Shown piece after piece: positions 8,501 to 16,806 of a DNA stretch of 45,158 nt. The position numbers and the translations under genes are program-made. The stretch covers positions 1 to 45,158 of the forward strand of contig JADLER010000192.1 of assembly GCA_020846025.1 (NCBI GenBank), given 5' to 3'. A model generated the notes under the pieces. It saw nothing but the letters and a program-made list of their open reading frames with translations, had not been told where the DNA came from and did not search any database. Source of the stretch: Bacteroidia bacterium (GTDB lineage Bacteria > Bacteroidota > Bacteroidia > B-17B0 > Aurantibacillaceae). Each line of letters starts with the position of its first letter. The first letter of the stretch is position 1.

Positions 8501-9120
8501 GGTTAGAGAAAAAAGAAAATAAAGTATTACTAGCAGTAGCTGATTGTACTGGGCACGGAGTGCCAGGTGCATTTATGAGTATTATTGGATTTAATGGTTT
8601 AAACCAAGTAGTGAATGAATATAACATTACTAACCCAGCCAAGATACTTACACGTTTAAATAAAGTAATTACCAATACCCTAAAACAAAAAGTAGAAGAC
8701 TCTAAAATAAGAGATGGAATGGATATTACACTTTGTTCTATCGATTTTAGCACTCTAAAAATAGAGTTTGCAGGAGCTTATAATCCTTTATTTATCGTAA
8801 GAAATGGTGAATTAATAAAAATAAAAGGCGACAAACATCCTATTGGTAACTTTTTAGGTGAAGAAGATTTCGAGTTCACTCATCACGAATTTCAATTACA
8901 AAAGGGCGACAAGTTCTATTTGTTTTCGGATGGATTTATTGATCAATTTGGTGGCACAAAGGGTAAAAAACTGAAATATGTAGCCTTTAATGAATTATTA
9001 CTCAGCACCTATTCTAAATCTATGATAGAACAACAAGCAAGCATAGAATCATTTTTTGAAAAATGGAAACAAGGATTTGAACAAATTGATGATGTGTGTA
9101 TTATAGGCGTGGCCGTATAA
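5575..9120 (+). CDS. TPR + triple GAF + SpoIIE/PP2C-type serine phosphatase
   Basis: A 1181-residue soluble signalling protein with no signal peptide or membrane segment. Residues 1-330 are tetratricopeptide repeats (for example ALGTIYYTTNEDEKAIETLTAGL and YALDGLAKLYLEAEDYSNAEKYF), followed by a coiled coil. Then come three similar GAF sensor domains at about 372-530, 555-718 and 745-908, each followed by a coiled-coil linker containing (E)ERT-EV. The C-terminus from about 930 is a PPM/SpoIIE phosphatase: KDIVSGDFYW, ADCTGHGVPGAFMS, GMDITLCSID, FAGAYNPLFIV and FSDGFIDQFGG supply the metal-binding Asp and Gly residues. It probably dephosphorylates a serine on an anti-sigma-antagonist-like partner when the GAF domains bind a ligand; the ligand and partner are not visible here. 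Start at ATG 5575. Confidence 0.9.
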   Translation: MSESNPIQKSQTLQIEKLLDLSRERCRNNPQEGIKIAEEVISMSDAINSSKHRAQAIVCKGACMVWLGNYDLALEKLFEGLAILKDDNDEYLAHAYYHIFCSYYFLADYDNALKYAHDMLQNAIASRNLESQANAYNALGTIYYTTNEDEKAIETLTAGLTIAQSLNDKHLLARILDGIGTAYFNLQQLDKSIEYKKQSLEVSRSIGLRQIESYALDGLAKLYLEAEDYSNAEKYFFECLQMRKELDFKSGIAETNYQLGDLFQKLNKLDYSLNYLNEALKIAEETQTKEVIYKTHKSLYKVYEKQHNNTKFIQHFKSYYTLKEEFFSEKNRQKLKGLEMQVSISKIEKEKELLSQKNKQLEELSNNLVTLSNLGKKIISLLSIEQIIQTTYQILKDIMDSDGFGIGIYSKENNTLFFPVYIEKGEHLASLQMDLNDNNRLASVCFNKDVEVVINEFEKEVGKYVQHTYQPIAGQATQSIIYLPIKSGDKKLGVITLQSFTKNAFDDYKVNLAKNLVVYCAIAIENAQLYKDLELRVQERTKEVTYQKEQIEKAQETARLLNEIGKEIISTIDFDSILKTLHQKVEQLMNADCFGVRIYSEKTQEIHYRYEIEKGELQEPVTVMMSDDNNYSVWCVKNKKEIFINDNLTEYHQYTKKIVVPTGDMPSSLLFCPLSIGSRVIGVITVQSFNKHVYTRQHLDMLKTLSTYTAIALENASHVETLEEKVKERTTEVIEQKEQLELSFKNSRLLGEIGKEISSSLLVDDIISTVYNQVNALMDATIFGIGIHRPEHNDLFFSGAVEKGKKLGTFSFDLSEEKTATLCFLKNKEFVINDWENEYHQYVPKNYTPIQGEKPESLIYMPLVSKGKTIGVMSVQSFTKHIYTEHHVDLLRSLSIYVGGALENASLYKGMEERTIEVVKQKEIIEETNKHITDSIRYAKRIQEAFLPTTHDINQSLGESFVLFKPKDIVSGDFYWLEKKENKVLLAVADCTGHGVPGAFMSIIGFNGLNQVVNEYNITNPAKILTRLNKVITNTLKQKVEDSKIRDGMDITLCSIDFSTLKIEFAGAYNPLFIVRNGELIKIKGDKHPIGNFLGEEDFEFTHHEFQLQKGDKFYLFSDGFIDQFGGTKGKKLKYVAFNELLLSTYSKSMIEQQASIESFFEKWKQGFEQIDDVCIIGVAV

Positions 9121-9129
9121 CCATACATT

Positions 9130-12100
9130 TTAAAAAAATGCGCGCACTTGGGCGCCTCCAATATTTACTATTTTATTTCCCGGAGATTTTCTACCACTGT
9201 AGTTTAAACTAATTTGAATGTTATTAGTTAAATTTCGTTGATAGTTTAATTCCCAAGTATAATTATACCCTACTTTAAGTGCATTTAACATCTCGTATGC
9301 TACAGGCGTATTTTGATTATTAATGTCATTATAGGTGATATTAATAAAATTTAGTTTTCCGGTTAAGCTCCCTTTGTCTAGTTGATTGTACTTTAATTCT
9401 AAACCAAAATCATTCAGTTCTGCTTTTTCAAATCCATCTATAATAATATTATGTTTTTTATGATGCTTATATAATACACTGATTCTAAAAGCCGTATTAG
9501 GTTGGTAACTAATTTTTTGTTCTAAACTATAAAACTCAATTTTATAATTTCTATTAATTAACAACTCCGAACCATTTCTCTTAAAACCATAATTATTAGT
9601 ACTATTTATAGCCCATGCCTTTGTTACATTCCATCGCCAACGCCATTCGTGTGTGGTATTTTCTCTTATCTCAAAACCATTGGTAAGCAATTGTTTGGCT
9701 AAGTTGCTTTGATACGAATAATCAGTACCAAAAATAGCAGCGCTTTGATTAAAAAACACACTCTGTCTTAACGAATAATTTAAAGAAGTAAGCAAAGAGT
9801 CTTCTAACTTAATTTCAGCAGGATTAAAAGAAAATAAGTTGCCATTATCGTAAGATTTTTTATCAATACGGTAAGCGGATTGCGTAGCAAATCTACTAAC
9901 AAAATTCATAAACTTTCCAGATTGCTCTTTTAGTAAAGCAGATGGTCTTAAATTTAATGAAAAACTGAACTGGTCATTTAAAACCTTTACGTATTGGTTA
10001 GTAGGTGTATAAACTTTAATATAAAGTGCCTGATCTGAAAACTGAGCAATCTCAAATTCATCAAGTTCTGCTAAGCCATTATTATTATAATCTTTCCAAG
10101 CATATACTCCTTGTCCTGCAGGCACCAATAAGTAGTAGTATTCTTTTTTGTTTTCTAAACCATATCCGGTTTCATAATACATACTTGAACTTATAAATCC
10201 TTTCCATAATCTTGGAGAATATTCTATTCTGCTTAATAAAGTATTGTCGGGTTTTATAGTCATAGTATTACGCTTTACATTTAATTCACGATAAGTAAAT
10301 ACCACAGCAAATGGATGATTTCGGATACTATTAATATTAGCACTAAACCCCATGTTTTGCGCATAGGTAGAATCTTTTAAAACAGAAGTGTATGCTTGCA
10401 TATCTCTTCGTTCACGGTAAAAGAGTTTAAACAAATTTCCAGAAGTGTCTCTGTTTGTTATATTACCTTCCCATTCCCAAAACTGGTAACTTCTAGAAAG
10501 TAAACTGTCACTCAATGTGTTCTTAAATTTATTTTGTTCAAACTCGTCAAGAAAATTTAATTTTAGTTTCCAAAATGATTGTGATAGTAATGTTTTATGA
10601 CGATAAAAATTACTGAGTTGAGCATTGTAATTACTAGTAAGATAAGAGCCAGTATAGCTAACCGAGTTTGTATTAGTATTAAAAAAACTTTGCACATTAT
10701 GCTTTAGTCCTTTATAGTAAACACCTTCATCAAAGAAATTAATTCCATACAATAGTTTTAGTTTATTGCCTTTTTGAAGTCCCGTTTGAATAAAACCCAT
10801 ATTTTGATCAGTATTAATTGGCGCTGACAATGGCCTATTCCAATCCCTTTCAAATTCAATAGCCCTATATCTTTCAATAGGATTAAAATTCTTTTGCACA
10901 TATTCATATCCTATATTATATATAAGGTTTAACGATTCTTGTTTTATAGAAGTATCACTTTTTAAAACACTTTGATTATTACTATTTAACTTAATACCAT
11001 AACCATCATCGTTATATGAGTCAAATTTGCTAAATGTGTTGATATCGTTTTTAGTATAAACACCCTCTACATCTAATTGATGGTTTCTATTAAATTCATA
11101 ATTAACTCCTGCGCTTAACATTTGTTTCTTCTTGGGTGTAACTAAAGGAATAACTGGCTCATAATTTCCTTGCATTATTCCAGCAACTGGAGCAACCCAT
11201 TTATACACCTTGCCATTAGCTGTAGAGGTTATCTGAATGTAATTACCTGCATTTTCACCTACATAACTAAATTTTACTCTATATTTTGCACTATCCGGAT
11301 TAGAAGAATTAACGTAAATGTTTTGATATAAAATGGCCGATACAGTTGTGTCCTTTTTCCAATAAAACACATCGGTAGAGTTAAATGTTGCTAGCTCTGC
11401 CCCACTTGTTACAGCCTTAGTAAGAGTATCGCCTATTTGAAACATAGTTAATTTCTGTGAATCTGTGAGTGTTTGTTGCAAAGATTTATTTTTGTTGTCT
11501 TGCTCTCCATAAAAATGTAATCGGGCTTTCAGCTTTCCTGCTTCAATTTCTTCACCTATATAGTATAATGAACGAGCATAATTTCTTTCGGCATATTGAT
11601 ACTCCGCAATTATACGTTTGTCTTTAGTAATAATTTGTTTGGCAGTAAAAGTTAATTCTGCGGTATTATAATCAATGATGTAATCATTTTCCTGCCCTCG
11701 TTGAAGCAATTTGCCATCTATATAAATTCGTTCAGTTCCAGATAATACAATAATAAACTGCTCATTATCGGCACCACGTAAGCGGTAAGGACCTTGATTG
11801 TTTTCAATCCCCTGTATTATATACCTTGAGAATTTTCCTTTACTTACTGCACCACTTACTTGGGTTTTAAAACTTATGGTTTTCTTATTTGATAATGTAT
11901 CCGTATAATTATTAGCAAAGTAGGCTCCTTGCGCTCTTTTATAAAGATTCATAAAATAACTATTAGGGCGTTGTAACTGAAAATCACCTACTATTAGCTT
12001 AGTAGTTTTATTAGATAGTTGTACAAATACTTTATCAAACTCTTGCAATTGTGCTGTTGTTCCATCGGCTTGAAATGGGATATTATCATCTGTGGCTGCT

Positions 12101-12624
12101 AGTAATAAATCCACGTCTTGAGTAAGTTTACCACTTACTTGCAAGTTTAAGTTTGAATTAACTACTACATCTTGATTATTACCAAAACTAATGCCTCTAC
12201 TAATACTTCCATTTTTGTTTAATCCATCGCTTATAAAAAAATCATTTACTGGTGTTGAACCTGAAAAAGCAAGTGTAAGTGGATTAGCAGGTAAAGATAA
12301 ATCTTTACCTAACAATGATGCATCTTGATGAAAATAGACCTTCTCAAAATTATATGGAAATGTTTTATAATTTACTAAAATAGGTTCGCGAGGCTTTTGT
12401 TTAAAAATTATCGCTTTTAATGGGTAGTAAATTGTATAAGTAGATGTATCAATTAGTTCATTTCGTTGGCTTAGTTTTACAGTACCTGGAATAAGACTAA
12501 GAGAATCAAGAAAAAGGGTATCGGAGGTAATAAAAAAATATTTATGTTTAAGATTATTTTGAGCCTGAACTTGGTATGCAAGTCCATATAATACAATAGC
12601 TATACAAATAAATCTAAAACTCAC
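9130..12624 (-). CDS. Large outer-membrane beta-barrel-like protein of unknown function
   Basis: A 1164-residue exported protein that starts at GTG 12624: a stop lies a few codons upstream in frame, and the signal peptide MSFRFICIAIVLYGLAYQVQA begins right there. The N-terminal part holds a conserved-looking block (NGSISRGISFGNNQDVVVNS, then LQEFDKVFVQLS and VGDFQLQRPNSYFM, about residues 135-225). A segment RIYIDGKLLQRGQENDYIID follows near residue 300, of the kind seen in giant Bacteroidota surface proteins. The rest is a long run of amphipathic strands with aromatic belts, ending in VRAFF, a terminal Phe typical of barrels inserted by BamA. I do not recognise a characterised family; it might be a transporter, secretion or envelope-assembly protein. 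It converges on the phosphatase gene and diverges from exonuclease III. Confidence 0.75.
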   Translation of the reverse strand: MSFRFICIAIVLYGLAYQVQAQNNLKHKYFFITSDTLFLDSLSLIPGTVKLSQRNELIDTSTYTIYYPLKAIIFKQKPREPILVNYKTFPYNFEKVYFHQDASLLGKDLSLPANPLTLAFSGSTPVNDFFISDGLNKNGSISRGISFGNNQDVVVNSNLNLQVSGKLTQDVDLLLAATDDNIPFQADGTTAQLQEFDKVFVQLSNKTTKLIVGDFQLQRPNSYFMNLYKRAQGAYFANNYTDTLSNKKTISFKTQVSGAVSKGKFSRYIIQGIENNQGPYRLRGADNEQFIIVLSGTERIYIDGKLLQRGQENDYIIDYNTAELTFTAKQIITKDKRIIAEYQYAERNYARSLYYIGEEIEAGKLKARLHFYGEQDNKNKSLQQTLTDSQKLTMFQIGDTLTKAVTSGAELATFNSTDVFYWKKDTTVSAILYQNIYVNSSNPDSAKYRVKFSYVGENAGNYIQITSTANGKVYKWVAPVAGIMQGNYEPVIPLVTPKKKQMLSAGVNYEFNRNHQLDVEGVYTKNDINTFSKFDSYNDDGYGIKLNSNNQSVLKSDTSIKQESLNLIYNIGYEYVQKNFNPIERYRAIEFERDWNRPLSAPINTDQNMGFIQTGLQKGNKLKLLYGINFFDEGVYYKGLKHNVQSFFNTNTNSVSYTGSYLTSNYNAQLSNFYRHKTLLSQSFWKLKLNFLDEFEQNKFKNTLSDSLLSRSYQFWEWEGNITNRDTSGNLFKLFYRERRDMQAYTSVLKDSTYAQNMGFSANINSIRNHPFAVVFTYRELNVKRNTMTIKPDNTLLSRIEYSPRLWKGFISSSMYYETGYGLENKKEYYYLLVPAGQGVYAWKDYNNNGLAELDEFEIAQFSDQALYIKVYTPTNQYVKVLNDQFSFSLNLRPSALLKEQSGKFMNFVSRFATQSAYRIDKKSYDNGNLFSFNPAEIKLEDSLLTSLNYSLRQSVFFNQSAAIFGTDYSYQSNLAKQLLTNGFEIRENTTHEWRWRWNVTKAWAINSTNNYGFKRNGSELLINRNYKIEFYSLEQKISYQPNTAFRISVLYKHHKKHNIIIDGFEKAELNDFGLELKYNQLDKGSLTGKLNFINITYNDINNQNTPVAYEMLNALKVGYNYTWELNYQRNLTNNIQISLNYSGRKSPGNKIVNIGGAQVRAFF

Positions 12625-12685
12625 AAGGCTAATAACGGTTTATAAATATAGAAATTGTATTTTTAAGCCATAAAACAATTAAGCG

Positions 12686-13450
12686 ATGAAGATAATAACA
12701 TATAATGTCAACGGAATTAGAGCAGCTATGTCTAAAAACTTTACCGCATGGCTTCAAGCTGCAAATCCAGATGTACTGTGTCTTCAAGAAATAAAGGCAA
12801 CACCCGATCAGGTAAATGTATCGGAATTTGAGACACTTGGGTATCATTTGTTTTGGTATCCAGCCCAAAAAAAGGGATATAGTGGTGTGGCAATTTTCTC
12901 TAAAACAAAACCAATACACGTAGAATATGGCTGTGGTATAGAACTATACGATAATGAAGGAAGAATTATTAGGGCAGATTTTGAGAATTGTTCTGTTATG
13001 AGCGTATATCACCCTAGTGGTAGTAGTGGCGACGAGAGACAAGCATTTAAAATGCAATGGTTAGCTGATTTTCAAAAATACATTAACCAATTAAAACTTT
13101 CTTACCCAAACTTAATACTAAGTGGCGACTATAATATTTGCCATAAACCCATTGATATTCATAACCCCAAGGCCAATGCTAATACATCGGGCTTTTTGCC
13201 AGAAGAAAGAGATTGGATGGAAGGCTTCATACAATCGGGATTTACAGATTCTTTCAGATACTTTAACCAAAATCCGCACCAATACAGCTGGTGGAGTTAC
13301 AGAGCAGGAGCAAGAAGCAAGAATTTAGGTTGGCGAATTGATTATAATTTGGTAGCTAATCACTTAAACGATAATCTAAAAAGAGCTGCTATTTTACCCG
13401 ATGCCATTTATAGTGATCATTGTCCTGTATTGCTTGAAATTGAATTTTAA
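12686..13450 (+). CDS. xth: Exodeoxyribonuclease III (AP endonuclease)
   Basis: A 254-residue enzyme of the exonuclease III family, which cuts DNA 5' to abasic sites and removes 3' blocking groups during base-excision repair. Visible motifs: KIITYNVNGIRAA at the N-terminus, metal-binding Glu35 in LQEIK, SGDYNICHKPIDIHNP, the substrate-binding YSWWSYRAGARSKNLGWRIDY, and the catalytic Asp244-His245 in YSDHCPV. It has no signal peptide, unlike the EEP-family protein at 38171. Its promoter region lies between it and the divergent outer-membrane gene (61 bp), where a TATTTTTA sequence could act as a -7 box. It works in the same pathway as MutY, encoded 10 kb away. Confidence 0.95.
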   Translation: MKIITYNVNGIRAAMSKNFTAWLQAANPDVLCLQEIKATPDQVNVSEFETLGYHLFWYPAQKKGYSGVAIFSKTKPIHVEYGCGIELYDNEGRIIRADFENCSVMSVYHPSGSSGDERQAFKMQWLADFQKYINQLKLSYPNLILSGDYNICHKPIDIHNPKANANTSGFLPEERDWMEGFIQSGFTDSFRYFNQNPHQYSWWSYRAGARSKNLGWRIDYNLVANHLNDNLKRAAILPDAIYSDHCPVLLEIEF

Positions 13451-13491
13451 CATTTTTCTAACTATTTTTTAGTTTTTTAGGTTTTTTAGAT

Positions 13492-13499
13492 TATATTTG
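13492..13499 (+). promoter_or_regulatory. -7 element for the peptide-binding lipoprotein gene
   Basis: TATATTTG, a full match to TAnnTTTG, 29 bases before the ATG at 13529, behind a T-rich stretch. Confidence 0.55.
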
Positions 13500-13528
13500 T
13501 CATTACTTACTATAATGTACTTTACTGT

Positions 13529-15289
13529 ATGAGAAAAATTTTTATCCCACTACTTGCAGGTGTTGTTGCTATTGGTGTAACATCCTGCGGAAATGAAAAT
13601 AAAGAGGCTGCTGCTGGATCGGAAGGCAAAGGTGGCGTTTACTTAGGCGGAGTTATGCGCATGAATGAGGTTGAGACTTTTAAAAGTTTGAATCCAATTT
13701 CAGTGAATGAGGTGGTGAGTTATCATATCGGAACTCAACTTTTTGAAGGTTTGGTGAAGTTTGACCAAAATGATTTATCTGTTAAACCAGCCGTTGCTAG
13801 AGCTTGGGAAACCAATGCTAATCAAACAGAATGGACTTTCCATATTCGTAATGGTGTTAAGTTTATAGATGACCCATGCTTTGAGGGTGGAAAAGGTAGA
13901 ACTGTAACTGCAACAGATTTTAAATATTGCTATGATAAACTATGTTCTGCAGATCCAAATAATGCGCAATTTGATGTAACATTCAAAGATCGCGTAGTTG
14001 GAGCTAATGAAACATACGCTTCTACTAAAGCTGGAAAAGCATTACCGGTATCAGGCATTAAAGTTGTAAACGATAGTACTCTAGTTATCAATTTAATCAC
14101 ACCTTATGCTGGATTCTTAAACATCCTAGCCATGCCAGGGTGTTGGGTATATCCAAAAGAAGCTGTAGATAAATATGGTGCTGACATGAGAATTCACCCT
14201 GTTGGTACAGGCCCATTTTTCTTAGAAACAGCAAAAGAAGGAGAGGTGTTAATATTAAAGAAAAACCAAAACTACTACGGCGTTGATAAAAATGGAAATA
14301 AATTACCTTATTTAGATGGTTTGAAATACACATTTATTCGTGAGAAAAAAGCTGAAATTTTAGAATTTAAATCTGGTAACTTAGATATGGTGTACCGTTT
14401 ACCAGTTGAAGTTTTCCATGAAATTATGGGAGATTTAGAAAATGCTAAGAATCGTAAAACAGATTTCCAAGTATTAAACTCTACTGCCTTTAGTACTTTT
14501 TATTTTGGCTTTATGAACTCTCATAAATTATTTGATAATAAAGATTTGAGACTAGCATTTAACTATGCCATTGATAGAAAAAAGATTGCTGACTTTACTA
14601 TTCAGGGCGAAGGAGATGCTGCAATTTATGGTATTGTGCCTTATGTTGAAGCATTTGAGAAAGATGGATACAATTATAAAAATTTAAAAGGCTTCACTTT
14701 AGACGTTGCAAAAGCTAAGGAACATTTAGCAAAAGCAGGATATCCAGACGGAAAAGGATTTCCAAAACTTACCTTACAAATTAATAGTGGTGGTGGTGAC
14801 AGAAATATCTTAATTGCCGAAGTAGTACAAAAAATGCTAAAAGAAAACTTGAATATTGATATAGATATTAATACTATTCCTTTTGCTGAACACCTTGATA
14901 ATATTGTGTCTGGGAAAGTAGATTTCTATCGTACTTCTTGGGTAGCTGATTATCCAGATCCTGAATCATTCTTAACTTTATTTTATGGCAAACATATACC
15001 TGCTGATCCAAATGAAAAATCTTATGTAAATCAAACCAGATTTAAAAATGCTCGTTTTGACTCTTTATTTGAAGCTTCATTTGTTGAGCCAGATGTTGCA
15101 AAACGATTTGGAATGTTGTCACAAGCAGAACAGATATTACTTGATGAAGCGCCATTTATGCCTATTTTCTATGATGAAAACTTCCGTTTAGAGCAATTAA
15201 ATGTGAAAAATTTCCCTGAAAATGCTATGAATTATATGGATTTAACTGAAGTATATTTAATTCCTAAAGAAAAAATGAAGAAAAAATAA
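13529..15289 (+). CDS. ABC transporter substrate-binding lipoprotein, oligopeptide/dipeptide (SBP family 5) type
   Basis: A 586-residue lipoprotein with lipobox GVTSC (Cys20). The mature part follows the family 5 (OppA/DppA) plan: LNPISVNEVVSYHIGTQLFEGL at the start, WTFHIRNGVKFIDDPCF, DFKYCYDKL, HPVGTGPFFLE, LKKNQNYYGVD, LRLAFNYAIDRKKIADF, VDFYRTSWVADYPDPESFL and the final QAEQILLDEAPFMPIFYDENF. These proteins capture peptides (some bind nickel or other ligands) for an ABC permease. No permease or ATPase gene is adjacent, so the partner must be elsewhere. It is monocistronic: own promoter at 13492 and a strong terminator at 15305. With the M17 and M1 peptidases nearby it fits peptide utilisation. 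Confidence 0.93.
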   Translation: MRKIFIPLLAGVVAIGVTSCGNENKEAAAGSEGKGGVYLGGVMRMNEVETFKSLNPISVNEVVSYHIGTQLFEGLVKFDQNDLSVKPAVARAWETNANQTEWTFHIRNGVKFIDDPCFEGGKGRTVTATDFKYCYDKLCSADPNNAQFDVTFKDRVVGANETYASTKAGKALPVSGIKVVNDSTLVINLITPYAGFLNILAMPGCWVYPKEAVDKYGADMRIHPVGTGPFFLETAKEGEVLILKKNQNYYGVDKNGNKLPYLDGLKYTFIREKKAEILEFKSGNLDMVYRLPVEVFHEIMGDLENAKNRKTDFQVLNSTAFSTFYFGFMNSHKLFDNKDLRLAFNYAIDRKKIADFTIQGEGDAAIYGIVPYVEAFEKDGYNYKNLKGFTLDVAKAKEHLAKAGYPDGKGFPKLTLQINSGGGDRNILIAEVVQKMLKENLNIDIDINTIPFAEHLDNIVSGKVDFYRTSWVADYPDPESFLTLFYGKHIPADPNEKSYVNQTRFKNARFDSLFEASFVEPDVAKRFGMLSQAEQILLDEAPFMPIFYDENFRLEQLNVKNFPENAMNYMDLTEVYLIPKEKMKKK

Positions 15290-15304
15290 TTCAGATTATT
15301 TTAT

Positions 15305-15338
15305 CAAAAAAACCGCTCAGATTTGGGCGGTTTTTTTT
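15305..15338 (+). terminator. Rho-independent terminator after the peptide-binding lipoprotein gene
   Basis: AACCGC (15311-15316) pairs with GCGGTT (15327-15332) around a 10-base loop, with an A-run before and eight Ts after, so it could work in both directions. It lies 15 bp after the stop codon. Confidence 0.9.
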
Positions 15339-15375
15339 ATAGTAATTCTATATATTTTTTTGTACATTCGCATAT

Positions 15376-16806
15376 ATGACAAGAATACTAAAGAAACAAA
15401 ACATTGATTCTAACCATAATTTTATCATTGTTTGCACTCAGTTTAAAAATAACCCAAAGTATAATTTAACAAAGGAACAATTAAATTATATTCAGGCTCA
15501 AGTAAATGACTCTAAAACGTGTATTACAATAAATGTACTGTCTCGAGTAATTTCTATTATAATGATAGATGAAACTCAAAATCATTATAAAACACTCGAA
15601 ACTATAAGAAAACATGGAGCTAGCATTTGCTACAGTTTAAACAATGAAAAGCAAACACTTGTGCAATGTGTAAATGAAACTTTATTTTCTGATTATTCAT
15701 TAGCCTTAGCAGAAGGCCTAGCCTTAGCCAATTATCAATTTATAAAACATAAATCTGATTCAAAAAAAGAAACAAACAGTTTATCTACTATTCAGGTTAT
15801 TGACAGTAAAATTACAGATAAGCAACTTAATAATTTATCTATTGCTATTGAGGCTACCTATAAAGCGCGTGACTTAGTGAACGAACCTGTAAATATCTTA
15901 AATGCTGAGGGCTTGGCTAATGCTTTTAAAGTAATGGGAAAACAATCGGGGTTTAAAGTAGAAGTATTTAATAAATCTAAAATAAAACAACTAAAGATGG
16001 GAGGATTACTTGCAGTAAATCAAGGCAGTATCGATCCACCAACTTTTTCTGTAATGGAATATAAACCTAAGAATGCCATCAATAAAAAGCCGTATGTATT
16101 AGTAGGAAAAGGAGTTGTGTATGATACAGGTGGATTGAGTTTAAAGCCCACTCCTAATAGTATGGATTTAATGAAATGCGATATGGCAGGTGCTGCTGCA
16201 GTGGGAGGAGCAATGTATGCCATAGCCAAAGCAAAATTAAATGTGCACGTAGTTGCTTTAGTACCATCTACTGATAACAGACCAGGATTAAATGCATTTG
16301 CGCCAGGTGATATTATTACCATGATGGATGGAAGTACTGTTGAAATGCTAAACTCAGATGCAGAAGGCAGAATGATATTAGCAGATGCTTTACATTATGC
16401 TAAACGTTATAATCCGGAAATGGTAATTGAATTATCAACCTTAACTGGAGCAGCAGCTGCAGCTATTGGACAATATGGCATTGTATGTATGGGAACTGCA
16501 ACTGATGAACAGAAATCTAAATTAATGTTGAGTGGATTACAAATGCACGAACGACTAGCTGAATTTCCATTCTGGGACGAATATGATGAATTATTAAAAT
16601 CCGATATTGCAGACCAAAAAAATCTAGGAGGTCCTTATGGAGGTTCCATAACAGCAGGTAAATTCTTAGTTAAATATACCAATTATCCTTATATGCATTT
16701 TGATATTGCCGGTCCTGCATTTATTACATCAAAGGATAGTTACCGGGGCAAAGGTGGAACAGGTTATGGTGTAAGAATTTTATTTAATTTCTTTTCAAAT
16801 TTATGA
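15376..16806 (+). CDS. M17 family leucyl aminopeptidase
   Basis: A 476-residue cytoplasmic metallo-aminopeptidase that removes N-terminal residues from peptides. The C-terminal catalytic domain carries VGKGVVYDTGGLSLKP (metal-binding Lys and Asp), MKCDMAGAAAV (second metal Asp), the family signature NSDAEGRMILADAL (the usual NTDAEGR with Ser for Thr), and the ELSTLTGAAAAAIG loop. The N-terminal third (1-160) is the divergent macro-like domain. The start at ATG 15376 gives a normal family length. The next gene overlaps its stop by 4 bp (ATGA), so the two are translationally coupled. No signal peptide. It is probably the first gene of a four-gene operon running to 20281. Confidence 0.93.
   Translation: MTRILKKQNIDSNHNFIIVCTQFKNNPKYNLTKEQLNYIQAQVNDSKTCITINVLSRVISIIMIDETQNHYKTLETIRKHGASICYSLNNEKQTLVQCVNETLFSDYSLALAEGLALANYQFIKHKSDSKKETNSLSTIQVIDSKITDKQLNNLSIAIEATYKARDLVNEPVNILNAEGLANAFKVMGKQSGFKVEVFNKSKIKQLKMGGLLAVNQGSIDPPTFSVMEYKPKNAINKKPYVLVGKGVVYDTGGLSLKPTPNSMDLMKCDMAGAAAVGGAMYAIAKAKLNVHVVALVPSTDNRPGLNAFAPGDIITMMDGSTVEMLNSDAEGRMILADALHYAKRYNPEMVIELSTLTGAAAAAIGQYGIVCMGTATDEQKSKLMLSGLQMHERLAEFPFWDEYDELLKSDIADQKNLGGPYGGSITAGKFLVKYTNYPYMHFDIAGPAFITSKDSYRGKGGTGYGVRILFNFFSNL

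Noticed and set aside
12629-12919. Minus-strand frame over the start of exonuclease III
   Set aside because: It overlaps a well-supported gene and has no recognisable protein character.
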